Positions 8,554 through 16,140 of a stretch of DNA of 64,000 nucleotides are shown here, one piece after another. The notes beneath the pieces were generated by a model. It made no database searches. It saw nothing but the letters and a program-made list of their open reading frames with translations, and had not been told where the DNA came from. The stretch is from Asaia sp037151935 (GTDB lineage: Bacteria; Pseudomonadota; Alphaproteobacteria; Acetobacterales; Acetobacteraceae), in NCBI RefSeq assembly GCF_051628905.1, contig NZ_CP157575.1:868001-932000 (forward strand), read 5' to 3'. Positions within the stretch are counted from its first letter, which is position 1. Each line of letters opens with the position of its first letter. The translations under genes and the position numbers were made by a program.

Positions 8554-9462
8554 TCACGAGACCGTCTCGTCGGAGAGCGGATGATGCTCCGTCAGCACCT
8601 GTCTGAGCCTCTCCTGGATCACATGCGTATAGATCTGGGTGGTCGCGATATCGGCATGGCCGAGCAGCATCTGTAATGCTCTCAGATCGGCCCCGCGCTC
8701 AAGCAGATGTGTGGCGAAAGAATGACGCAGCACATGCGGCGAGACCAGTTCGGGGTCGATATTGGCCCTGAGCGCAACCTGAAAAAGAATCTTGTCAAAT
8801 CCCTGACGTGTAAGCGGCTTCGACGGGTTGCGCCCCGGAAAGAGATAGGGGCTATCGATATCACGGTCGTGGTGCAGCAGGGCGAGCGCGGCTTCCCTTG
8901 CCGCGTGGGATACGGGTATGAGCCGCTCACGCCCCCCCTTTCCCCGGATCAACACCATGGGAGCGTCACGGGTGAATACCCTTCCTGGCAAGGCGAGAAG
9001 CTCGGAAATACGCAACCCGGTCGTGTAGAGCAGTTCGAGAGCCGCACGGCTCACAAGGTCGCGTCGCGGGTCATCATGCCCGGTGCAGCCTTGATCGATC
9101 AGGGCCGTCACCTGATCCTGGGAGAGCAATCTGGGCAGGGCGCTTTGATGTCGTGGCATAGCCACAGTCTCGGTCGGGTCTGCGGCACACCACCCCTCCC
9201 TCAATGCAAAACGGAAGAACTGCCTGAGGCAGGAAAGCCGCCTCGCCGTGGTGCGCGACGAGAGCCCTGCCTGTGCCTGGACCGCGATATGGGCTGAGAC
9301 CGCCGCTCGATCGGCGTTCAGAAGACTGCCGCCGCCCGTTGCGCGATGGCGCAGGAAGGCAACGAAATCCGCAAGATCCGTCGCGTAAGCCTGACGCGTG
9401 CGCAGGGCGGCATTACGCTCTGCAAGCAGCATTTCGAGAAAGGCCTCTGCCGCTGGCGGCAA
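8554..9462 (-). CDS. xerD: site-specific tyrosine recombinase XerD
   Basis: A 302-residue tyrosine recombinase with an N-terminal core-binding domain (about 3-90) and a catalytic domain. The active-site set is complete: Arg151 (TTGLRISELL), Lys175, His243-x-x-Arg246 (HVLRHSF), His269 (LLGHA) and Tyr278 (TTQIYTH). XerC/XerD resolve chromosome dimers at dif during division. XerD is preferred over XerC because of the adjacency to accA, which I recall from other alphaproteobacteria; this is not proof. The start appears to be TTG at 9462, preceded by GGAAGG. No dif site was recognised nearby. Confidence 0.9.
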   Translation of the reverse strand: MPPAAEAFLEMLLAERNAALRTRQAYATDLADFVAFLRHRATGGGSLLNADRAAVSAHIAVQAQAGLSSRTTARRLSCLRQFFRFALREGWCAADPTETVAMPRHQSALPRLLSQDQVTALIDQGCTGHDDPRRDLVSRAALELLYTTGLRISELLALPGRVFTRDAPMVLIRGKGGRERLIPVSHAAREAALALLHHDRDIDSPYLFPGRNPSKPLTRQGFDKILFQVALRANIDPELVSPHVLRHSFATHLLERGADLRALQMLLGHADIATTQIYTHVIQERLRQVLTEHHPLSDETVS

Positions 9463-9494
9463 AGCGCCTTCCCGTTTAGTGGAAGAACGGGTCT

Positions 9495-9737
9495 TCAGTG
9501 TTGAAGCGTCGGCGCCGCGACGGGTTCCGGCATGGCGGGAAGCGGCTGTCCGGCCTGCGGTGCTGCCTGAACCTGCGTCTGTGTCGCTGCAAACTGCGTA
9601 CCGGGAAGTTCTTTATGCACGATGGTCTGAACCGGCAGGGGCGGGTTCATGCCCAGCTTCAGAAAAGCGCCGCCCAGACCGAGAACGAGCAGAACGAGAA
9701 GGGCGAGGGCGATCCTCGGAAAGCTCAACGTGGACAT
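9495..9737 (-). CDS. small single-pass membrane protein of unknown function
   Basis: An 80-residue protein with one hydrophobic segment near residues 7-24 (IALALLVLLVLGLGGAFL). A short proline-rich stretch (MNPPLPVQTIVHKELP) and an Ala/Pro/Gln-rich tail follow, the tail presumably periplasmic. The ATG at 9737 has a purine-rich ribosome binding site (GGAG). It lies between xerD on the same strand and the divergent aroKB gene. I do not recognise a named family. Confidence 0.65.
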   Translation of the reverse strand: MSTLSFPRIALALLVLLVLGLGGAFLKLGMNPPLPVQTIVHKELPGTQFAATQTQVQAAPQAGQPLPAMPEPVAAPTLQH

Positions 9738-9845
9738 GGAGGCTCCTGAACGAAAGGCGCAAAAACGAGATTTCGACACGTAGCCGGACCCGCTCGGAGG
9801 TCTGGTCGGTGGCGAGCGGCTTTCCTGTATGTTAGCCTTGCATGA

Positions 9846-11567
9846 ATGTCACGCCCCACGCTTTTTTCTGATCGAAACCGAACGATGACCGACCTGCCTG
9901 ATCCCGCTACGGGATCGGTCTTCTCTCCTACCGTCTCTCCGCACGGCATCATCGTCCTTGTCGGGTTGATGGGCGCGGGAAAGACGACGATCGGCCGGCG
10001 CCTTGCTTCTCGACTCGGACTCGATTTCGTCGATGCGGATCAAGAGATCGAGCGGGCCGCAGGATGCACCATCGCGGAAATCTTCGCCCGTCACGGTGAA
10101 CCCGCTTTTCGGGATGGGGAGCGTCGCGTGATCCAGCGCCTGCTGCAAGGCGCGCCCAAGGTGCTGGCCACCGGGGGGGGCGCGTTCATCGACGCCCAGA
10201 CACGCAGACTCGTCAAGAAACATGCCCGCTCGATCTGGTTGCGCTGCCCGCTGCCTATTCTGGTCAAACGCGTCTCAGGGCGCACGGGGCGGCCGCTTCT
10301 CGACAAGGGCAATGTCGAGACAACCCTGGCGACGCTTCAGGCACAGCGTCACCCCATTTATGCAGAGGCCGATATCATCGTGGATTGTGGAGACGACAGC
10401 GTGGATCATGGCGCCCAGCGAATAATCGACTCCCTCGAGTCCCACGCGCATCCGCTCAGAGTGCCTGTCACGCTGGAAACGCATCAATATGAAGTGCTTA
10501 TCGGTTCGGATCTGATCAGCCGCGCTGGCGCTTATCTGGCGCCGATCCTGCCGCAGAAGCGCGCCGTCATCATCACCGACGAGAACGTCGCGATTTTGCA
10601 TCTTCCTCGCCTTGTGGCCGCTCTCGCCGAAACCGGCATCGAAGCGAAAGCCTTTGTCGTGCCTGTGGGCGAGGAATCGAAATCGCTCACGCGCTATGCG
10701 CAGCTCATCAACGATATTCTCGACCACGGTATGGAGCGGCGCACGACGGTCATCGGCCTTGGAGGAGGCGTAGTCGGTGATCTCTCGGGTTTCGTAGCGT
10801 CGAGCATTCTGCGCGGCGTGCCTTTCGTCCAGATCCCGACCACACTGCTTTCGCAGGTCGATAGTTCTGTGGGCGGGAAGACAGGCCTCAATGCACGCGC
10901 GGGAAAGAACCTGGTCGGCGCGTTTTATCAGCCGCAGATCGTTCTGGCCGACAGTTCCGCTCTGGCCACTCTCCCCCGCCGCGAACGCGTTGCGGGCTAT
11001 GCCGAAATCGTCAAGGCTGGCCTGATCGCCGACCCGGAGCTTTTCGCCTGGTGCGAGACCCATGGGGCCGAGATACTGGACGGCGATCCGGCCGCGCTCG
11101 CCGAGGCGGTGCAGCGCGCCTGTGCCTTCAAGGCGCATGTGGTCATGGACGACGAGAGAGAAACCGCTGCCCAGGATGGCCGCGCCCTGCTCAATCTAGG
11201 CCATTCCTTCGGCCACGCCCTTGAAGCCCATTTCAACTATGACGGACGCCTTCTGCATGGTGAGGGCGTTTCGATAGGGCTCCATCTCGCTGCGGCGCTT
11301 TCGGTTGCCCTCGGCCACTGCCCCCAAAGCGACATGCAGCGCCTCGACGCGCATCTGCGCGGTCTGGGGATGCCCGCCGGACTTGACTGGTTCGACGAAA
11401 CCCTGAGCGCAGGAGAACTTATCGGTTCCATGGCCCGCGACAAAAAAGTTCAGGACGGGCGGCTGTCTTTCGTGCTCATGCGCGGAATCGGCAAGGCGTT
11501 TACCAGTCGCGATGTTGAAATGGACACGGTGCGTGACGTTTTGGTGCAGGCGGGGTGCCGAGCGTAA
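9846..11567 (+). CDS. aroKB: bifunctional shikimate kinase / 3-dehydroquinate synthase
   Basis: A 573-residue fusion of two shikimate-pathway enzymes. Residues about 34-195 are shikimate kinase: Walker A GLMGAGKTT near 40-48, then DADQEIERAAG and FRDGERRVI. Residues about 200-573 are 3-dehydroquinate synthase: GGGVVGDLSGFVAS, PTTLLSQVDSSVGGKTG, and metal ligands in EIVKAGLI, NLGHSFGHALEAH and HGEGVSIG. They catalyse steps 5 and 2 on the way to chorismate and aromatic amino acids. In most bacteria aroK and aroB are neighbours; here a single open frame joins them. A second in-frame ATG at 9885 is an alternative start; neither start has a strong ribosome binding site. Confidence 0.95.
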   Translation: MSRPTLFSDRNRTMTDLPDPATGSVFSPTVSPHGIIVLVGLMGAGKTTIGRRLASRLGLDFVDADQEIERAAGCTIAEIFARHGEPAFRDGERRVIQRLLQGAPKVLATGGGAFIDAQTRRLVKKHARSIWLRCPLPILVKRVSGRTGRPLLDKGNVETTLATLQAQRHPIYAEADIIVDCGDDSVDHGAQRIIDSLESHAHPLRVPVTLETHQYEVLIGSDLISRAGAYLAPILPQKRAVIITDENVAILHLPRLVAALAETGIEAKAFVVPVGEESKSLTRYAQLINDILDHGMERRTTVIGLGGGVVGDLSGFVASSILRGVPFVQIPTTLLSQVDSSVGGKTGLNARAGKNLVGAFYQPQIVLADSSALATLPRRERVAGYAEIVKAGLIADPELFAWCETHGAEILDGDPAALAEAVQRACAFKAHVVMDDERETAAQDGRALLNLGHSFGHALEAHFNYDGRLLHGEGVSIGLHLAAALSVALGHCPQSDMQRLDAHLRGLGMPAGLDWFDETLSAGELIGSMARDKKVQDGRLSFVLMRGIGKAFTSRDVEMDTVRDVLVQAGCRA

Positions 11568-11642
11568 CCAAGGGGGGACAGATTCGCGATTTTCCTTACG
11601 AATCAGTCAGTCACCTCACGATCCGTTGATGATAAGAATCAG

Positions 11643-11665
11643 AAAAAACCCCGTTAGAACGGGGT
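11643..11665 (-). terminator. terminator-like hairpin oriented to the minus strand
   Basis: The stem ACCCCGTT/AACGGGGT with an AG loop at 11648-11665 is followed by six T residues only when read on the minus strand. Both flanking genes are on the plus strand. It is either a poor terminator for aroKB or marks the end of an unannotated minus-strand transcript. Confidence 0.55.
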
Positions 11666-11804
11666 GCTGCATAAGAAATTGTTAATTGGACGGAATGAAG
11701 TGTTGCAGTTTGGACACGGCTATTTCGTCTAATCGTCAAATACCCATGGAACTCACTTCCTGAACCGGAACTGACGGCTCTATACGCACTTATGCATCGC
11801 GCTG

Positions 11805-11847
11805 AGCCTGTTGTTGCTTCGCCTCTCCGGGGGCAACGACACAGGCT
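11805..11847 (+). repeat. imperfect inverted repeat in the ompA leader
   Basis: AGCCTGTTGTTGC and GCAACGACACAGGCT pair with a two-base bulge around a 15-base loop. It lies 30 bases before the preferred start codon of the porin gene, so it could form a hairpin in the 5' untranslated RNA. Confidence 0.6.
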
Positions 11848-11877
11848 TGAATGGATGAATTTATGAGGACGAAACTA

Positions 11878-13023
11878 ATGCGTCTCCGCACGGCACTTCT
11901 GGCCATGACGTCGATGGCAGCCGCCCCGACGATCGCCATGGCGAGCACCATCACCGGCCCGTATGTCAATATTGGCGGTGGCTACAATCTGGTTCAGCAG
12001 CAGCACGCTACCTTCTCGCCGACCACGCAGGCTGACGGTGGAAACGGCGCTGGCGGCAGCAGCTCGCGCTATCGCCACAAGGACGGCTTCACGAGCTTCG
12101 GTTCGTTCGGCTGGGGCTTCGGCAACGGTCTGCGCGCTGAAGTTGAGGGTGTCTACAACTACTCTCAGATCAACCATCGTCGCCCGACCTATGCGAACGG
12201 CACGACCAGCGGTTCCGACCAGTCCTACGGTGGCTTTGTCAACGTTCTGTATGACATCGATCTGGCCCAGTTCGGCATCAACCTGCCGATCACGCCGTTC
12301 GTCGGTGTCGGTGCAGGCTATCTGTGGCAGCACTACAACCCGATCACCACGTCCTACACCAATGGCGTGACCAATCGCGTTGGCGGCACGCAGGGTGGCT
12401 TTGCCTATCAGGGCATCGTCGGTGCAGCTTATGACATTCCGGGCGTTCCGGGCCTCGCAATCACCGGTGAATACCGCATGATCGGCCAGACCTTCTCGGA
12501 AGGCGCTTACCGCTCCACCACGTGGAACCGCAATGGTTCGGGCCTGCACAAGGGCAACGTGAACTTCGATGACCGTTTCAATCATCAGTTCATCGTCGGC
12601 CTGCGTTATGCCTTCGACACGGCTCCCCCGCCGCCGCCGCCGGCAGTGGTCGTCGTTCCGCCGGCAGTTCAGCCTGCTCGCACCTATCTGGTGTTCTTCG
12701 ATTGGGACAAGTCGAACCTGACGGGCCGCGCTCGTGAGATCGTCGCCCAGGCAGCTCAGGCTTCAACGCACGTCCAGACGACGCGCATCGAAGTCAACGG
12801 CTACACCGACAACTCTGCTGCGCACCCCGGTGCTCGCGGCCAGAAGTACAACCAGGGCCTTTCGGTCCGTCGTGCACAGTCGGTCAAGGCTGAGCTGATC
12901 CGTGACGGCGTTCCTGCCGCTGCGATCGACATCCACGGCTATGGTGAGCAGCATCCGCTGGTCCCGACGGGTCCGAACACCCGTGAGCCGCAGAACCGTC
13001 GCGTCGAAATCATCCTTCGCTGA
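11878..13023 (+). CDS. OmpA-family outer-membrane protein
   Basis: A 381-residue protein with a Sec signal peptide (residues 1-22, ending TIAMA). An eight-strand-type beta-barrel (about 24-250) is rich in Gly, Tyr and Asn. A poly-Pro hinge follows, then a C-terminal OmpA-like peptidoglycan-binding domain (about 275-381). That domain shows the usual FFDWDKSNLT, VNGYTDNS, LSVRRAQSVK and NRRVEI segments, with Asp and Arg to hold diaminopimelate. It links the outer membrane to the cell wall. The ATG at 11878 is chosen over upstream ATGs because GAGGA lies eight bases before it. Codon choice is strikingly uniform, as in highly expressed genes. It ends at a strong terminator. Confidence 0.93.
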   Translation: MRLRTALLAMTSMAAAPTIAMASTITGPYVNIGGGYNLVQQQHATFSPTTQADGGNGAGGSSSRYRHKDGFTSFGSFGWGFGNGLRAEVEGVYNYSQINHRRPTYANGTTSGSDQSYGGFVNVLYDIDLAQFGINLPITPFVGVGAGYLWQHYNPITTSYTNGVTNRVGGTQGGFAYQGIVGAAYDIPGVPGLAITGEYRMIGQTFSEGAYRSTTWNRNGSGLHKGNVNFDDRFNHQFIVGLRYAFDTAPPPPPPAVVVVPPAVQPARTYLVFFDWDKSNLTGRAREIVAQAAQASTHVQTTRIEVNGYTDNSAAHPGARGQKYNQGLSVRRAQSVKAELIRDGVPAAAIDIHGYGEQHPLVPTGPNTREPQNRRVEIILR

Positions 13024-13033
13024 TTTCGGCCTG

Positions 13034-13063
13034 ATCTGAAGGTTGCTCAGGCAGGCTTCAGAT
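13034..13063 (+). repeat. perfect 8-bp inverted repeat after the OmpA-type gene
   Basis: ATCTGAAG and CTTCAGAT, 14 bases apart, between the stop codon and the main terminator. It could form an extra stem that protects the 3' end of the mRNA. Confidence 0.5.
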
Positions 13064-13071
13064 TGGTTCAG

Positions 13072-13110
13072 AAAAGGCCCTTGGCAGTCATGCCAAGGGC
13101 CTTTTTCTTT
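13072..13110 (+). terminator. intrinsic terminator of the OmpA-type gene
   Basis: A perfect 11-base-pair stem (GGCCCTTGGCA/TGCCAAGGGCC, loop GTCA) followed by TTTTTCTTT on the plus strand, about 50 bases after the stop codon. Confidence 0.95.
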
Positions 13111-13159
13111 ACCTGCCAGCCATGCAATCAAAACATCTCATTACCAGAATGTAATCTGC

Positions 13160-13165
13160 TATAAT
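13160..13165 (+). promoter_or_regulatory. perfect TATAAT -10 element
   Basis: TATAAT in an AT-rich stretch 39 bases before the ATG of the 47-residue ORF. The -35 region is poor (CTCATT at 17-base spacing), which suggests either an activated promoter or a coincidence. Confidence 0.5.
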
Positions 13166-13177
13166 GAAGTCGTGTCA

Positions 13178-13192
13178 TTAATACCGCATTAA
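13178..13192 (+). promoter_or_regulatory. exact CtrA box, TTAA-N7-TTAA
   Basis: TTAATACCGCATTAA matches the alphaproteobacterial CtrA consensus TTAA-N7-TTAA at all eight defined positions. It lies 13 bases past the TATAAT element and 11 bases before the ATG, overlapping the probable start of transcription. Bound CtrA would therefore more likely repress than activate. The window encodes a CtrA-family protein at 40874-41617. Confidence 0.55.
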
Positions 13193-13203
13193 GGGACATT
13201 ACC

Positions 13204-13347
13204 ATGACCCGTATTTCTCATTTTGGCGACATGCCGAGCCTTCACCGCGCCTCGCTCGATGGGCGTCAGGGAGGCATAGGGCTTACAATGGGGGCTATGC
13301 TCGGAGGCCTGATTGCCTTGGGTACGATCGCTCTGCTTACGCTTTAA
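13204..13347 (+). CDS. 47-residue putative small membrane protein
   Basis: An ATG-to-TAA frame encoding MTRISHFGDMPSLHRASLDG, then a glycine-rich hydrophobic segment (about residues 24-47, ending IALLTL). It would span the inner membrane once. A ribosome binding site (AAGGGA) lies about six bases before the ATG, and an ideal TATAAT is further upstream. It sits alone between the OmpA terminator and the terminator of prfC. I do not recognise a family. The frame is short enough to be chance, but promoter, ribosome binding site and transmembrane character agree. Confidence 0.55.
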   Translation: MTRISHFGDMPSLHRASLDGRQGGIGLTMGAMLGGLIALGTIALLTL

Positions 13348-13453
13348 ACGACGCTCGCACCGGCCCGCCACGGACGCCTGAGCTTTCCCAGCCCCAGCCA
13401 GTTTGAGCCTCAAGTCTGGCATCCGCCTCACCGCGTTTAAGCCCGCTTGAAGC

Positions 13454-13482
13454 AAAAAAAAGCCCCGGAAAATCCGGGGCTT
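13454..13482 (-). terminator. intrinsic terminator of prfC
   Basis: A ten-base-pair stem (AAGCCCCGGA/TCCGGGGCTT, loop AAA) followed on the minus strand by eight T residues. It lies 35 bases past the prfC stop codon. Confidence 0.93.
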
Positions 13483-13516
13483 GTCGCGGCGCAGAAGTCT
13501 TGCCCTTTGTCTCAAA

Positions 13517-15079
13517 TCAGGTGCTGAGCCCAATCTGCTTGATATCGTGAAAAGCAAGGTCGGCGTTCATTTCGACCGTGCGACGCATCATGAAATTCGA
13601 GCTGGCGAGAAAAACCGGATCGCCATCGAGGTCGTCCGCCATCGCCGAGCGATTGACCATCGAGAACGTCTCGATCTTCGTCCGTTCGCCTGTCACCCAA
13701 CGGGCAATCGTATAGGGCGTCGATTCAAAACCGATCGCGACACCGTATTCGCCCTGAAGACGCGATTGCAGCACATCAAGCTGTAGCGTGCCGACAACGC
13801 CCACAATCGGCGGGAGACCGTCCTGCGGGCGGAAAAGCTGCACAACGCCTTCTTCGGCAAGCTCAACCAGAGCCTGACGGAGCTTCTTGGCCTTCATGGC
13901 ATCGTCCAGACGCACGCGCCGCAGAATTTCAGGGGCGAAGTGCGGCACGCCGGTAAAGCGCAGCTCTTCACTTTCCGACAATGTATCGCCGATACGCAGC
14001 GTCCCATGGTTGGGCAGCCCCACCACATCGCCTGCGAATGCCTCTTCAGCGAGCTGACGGTCACGCGCAAAAAAGAATTGCGGCGTATGAAGCGCAAACT
14101 GCTTGCCGGTACGCACATGCTTGAGACGCATGCCGCGTGTCAGCTTGCCCGAACAGATTCGGGCGAAGGCCATGCGATCACGATGGTTTGGATCCATATT
14201 GGCCTGGATCTTGAAGATCAGCGCCGTGACCTGTTCTTCATCGGCCTTTACTTCACGCGTCTCGCTGGGCTGTGCACGAGGCTCGGGTCCATAGGCGACC
14301 AGAGCGTCAAGAAGATCGGTCACGCCAATCTCCTTCATCGCACTGCCGAAAAAAACAGGGGTCAGATGCCCGGCATCGAACGACTCACGATCGAAGAGCG
14401 GCAAAGCGGCCTCAGCCAGCTCAAGTTCCTCCGACAGTGCGACCATCCGGGCATCGGACTGGGCGAGACCCGCAGCTTCACCGCGTATCTCACGCGTGCG
14501 CATGTCATAAGTCCCGGCAAAATGCCCGGCGCGCCCGATGGGCCATGTGGCAGGCGAGGTATCGAGCGCCAGTGTCGATGCGATCTCGTCAAGCAGCCCG
14601 AAACAATCCTGCGCCTCACGATCCATCTTGTTGATGAAGGTGACGATAGGAATATCGCGCAGTCGGCAGATCTCGAACAGCTTGCGCGTACGATCCTCGA
14701 TCCCCTTTGCTGCATCGATAACCATGACGGCGCAATCGACGGCGGTCAGGGTGCGATAGGTATCTTCAGAGAAGTCCTCATGGCCTGGCGTGTCGAGCAG
14801 ATTGAAGACGCAGCCGCCATATTCGAAGGTCATGACCGAGGTGACAACCGAAATGCCACGATCGCGCTCGATGCCCATCCAGTCCGATTTGGTGCGGCGG
14901 CGCTCGCCCTTGGCGCGCACATTGCCTGCAAGCTGAATGGCGCCGCCAGCGCGCAGGATACGCTCCGTCAGGGTCGTCTTACCGGCGTCGGGATGGGAAA
15001 TGATGGCGAAGGTCCGGCGGCGCCGGATCTCGCTGGCAAGGCCGGTGGCAGAAACGGGGGCGGACGCGGCTTCGGACAT
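13517..15079 (-). CDS. prfC: peptide chain release factor 3
   Basis: A 520-residue translational GTPase that recycles RF1/RF2 from the ribosome. G1 is HPDAGKTTLTE near residues 28-38, G3 is DTPGHEDFSEDT near 90, and G4 is NKMDRE near 145. EF-Tu-like domain 2 and the RF3 C-terminal domain follow. RF3 rather than EF-G is indicated by length and by ISHPDAGKTTLTE plus FINKMDREAQDCFGLLDEI. The frame is open further upstream; the ATG at 15079 matches the family start. It is monocistronic between the rpsD terminator and its own terminator. Confidence 0.96.
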   Translation of the reverse strand: MSEAASAPVSATGLASEIRRRRTFAIISHPDAGKTTLTERILRAGGAIQLAGNVRAKGERRRTKSDWMGIERDRGISVVTSVMTFEYGGCVFNLLDTPGHEDFSEDTYRTLTAVDCAVMVIDAAKGIEDRTRKLFEICRLRDIPIVTFINKMDREAQDCFGLLDEIASTLALDTSPATWPIGRAGHFAGTYDMRTREIRGEAAGLAQSDARMVALSEELELAEAALPLFDRESFDAGHLTPVFFGSAMKEIGVTDLLDALVAYGPEPRAQPSETREVKADEEQVTALIFKIQANMDPNHRDRMAFARICSGKLTRGMRLKHVRTGKQFALHTPQFFFARDRQLAEEAFAGDVVGLPNHGTLRIGDTLSESEELRFTGVPHFAPEILRRVRLDDAMKAKKLRQALVELAEEGVVQLFRPQDGLPPIVGVVGTLQLDVLQSRLQGEYGVAIGFESTPYTIARWVTGERTKIETFSMVNRSAMADDLDGDPVFLASSNFMMRRTVEMNADLAFHDIKQIGLST

Positions 15080-15111
15080 CGAAAAAGACCTTCGGTAAAC
15101 GGCAAATACCT

Positions 15112-15154
15112 GAAACGACAAATGCCGGACCGGGGGTGAACCCGATCCGGCATT
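15112..15154 (-). terminator. intrinsic terminator of rpsD
   Basis: A 14-base-pair stem with one mismatch (15121-15134 against 15141-15154, loop GGTGAA), followed on the minus strand by a T-rich but interrupted tract. It begins about 30 bases after the rpsD stop codon. Confidence 0.8.
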
Positions 15155-15185
15155 GGCCAGAAACACCCGGTAGGAAAACCGGAGT

Positions 15186-15803
15186 TTAGCGCGAGTAGAA
15201 CTCGACCACGAGGTTCGGTTCCATCTGCACGGGGTAAGGCACATCGGACAGACGCGGGCTGCGAACGAACTTGCCCTTCATCTGGCGATGATCGACCTCG
15301 ATGTATTCCGGCACGTCGCGCTCAGCGGACTGGGCGGCGTCAAGAACAACAGCAAGCTGCTTGGACTTTTCGCGCACTTCGATCACGTCGCCATCGCGAA
15401 CCAGATACGAAGGGATGTTCACCTTGCGGCCATTGACCGTCACGTGACCGTGGTTCACGAACTGACGGGCAGCGAACGGGGTGATCGCGAACTTGAGGCG
15501 GTAGATCACCGCATCCAGGCGACGCTCCAGCAGGTCGATCAGGTTCTCCGACGTATCGCCCTTGCGACGCACGGCCTCATCGTAATACTTGCGGAACTGC
15601 TTCTCGCTGATGTTGCCGTAATAGCCCTTGAGCTTCTGCTTGGCCATCAGCTGGATCGAGAAGTCGGAGGGCTTCTGCTTGCGGCGCTGGCCATGCTGAC
15701 CGGGGCCGTATTCCCGCTTGTTGACCGGCGACTTGGCGCGGCCCCACAGGTTTACGCCCAGACGGCGATTGATTTTATACTTGCTTTCTTGGCGCTTGCT
15801 CAT
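15186..15803 (-). CDS. rpsD: 30S ribosomal protein S4
   Basis: A 205-residue S4 that nucleates assembly of the small ribosomal subunit on 16S rRNA. It starts MSKRQESKYKINRRLGVNLW. It has the basic GQHGQRRKQKPSDF region near residue 40 and an S4 RNA-binding domain near 95-155 (ERRLDAVIYRL ... FVNHGHVTVNG ... VRDGDVIEV). The zinc-binding cysteines of some S4 proteins are absent. The ATG at 15803 is the family start. Here rpsD stands outside the alpha operon, as is common in alphaproteobacteria. Confidence 0.97.
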   Translation of the reverse strand: MSKRQESKYKINRRLGVNLWGRAKSPVNKREYGPGQHGQRRKQKPSDFSIQLMAKQKLKGYYGNISEKQFRKYYDEAVRRKGDTSENLIDLLERRLDAVIYRLKFAITPFAARQFVNHGHVTVNGRKVNIPSYLVRDGDVIEVREKSKQLAVVLDAAQSAERDVPEYIEVDHRQMKGKFVRSPRLSDVPYPVQMEPNLVVEFYSR

Positions 15804-16140
15804 GTGCAAGAACTCGCTTCGACTTCGGGCTGCCCTATGCTGCGTGGCAACCGCATGTTGCACCGGTAGGCCTTTCCCCTAATTAGGAAAGACGGGCGCA
15901 TCCCTCGAACCGCAACCTCGGAATGCAGATCCCGGTCTGGTTACGGCCGGAATGTCCACGTTCCCGGCAATAGCGGCGGCAGGTATAGAACCCGCCCTGC
16001 CCTGTCAATCGAAATCGGCCCGAAGCCTCTGAAACAGCGCTTCAGGGAACGAAGCCCAAGCTGATACGTCAGCAAAAACAGGACATGCAATGCGTGTGCA
16101 TCCCGTTCCATGCGCAGACACGCCAGAAGGAGCCTTTATC
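15804..16140. other. divergent intergenic region upstream of rpsD and the BON/LysM gene
   Basis: About 340 bases holding both promoters. A ten-base palindrome CCTAATTAGG (15878-15887) is extended by CTTTCC/GGAAAG and lies about 75 bases upstream of rpsD, where an operator or leader hairpin could act. I saw no gene here. Confidence 0.45.

Larger units (their letters stand above)
11568..11877. other. intergenic region and leader upstream of the OmpA-type gene
   Basis: About 310 bases, AT-rich from 11580 to 11760. It probably carries the porin promoter, but I could not fix the hexamers. It contains a hairpin with a T-tract only in the minus direction (11643-11665) and a long imperfect inverted repeat close to the start codon (11805-11847), listed separately. 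Confidence 0.5.

Noticed and set aside
13430..13450. TTAA-N7-TGAA near the prfC terminator
   Set aside because: Only seven of eight positions match the CtrA box and it lies between two 3' ends, not in a promoter.
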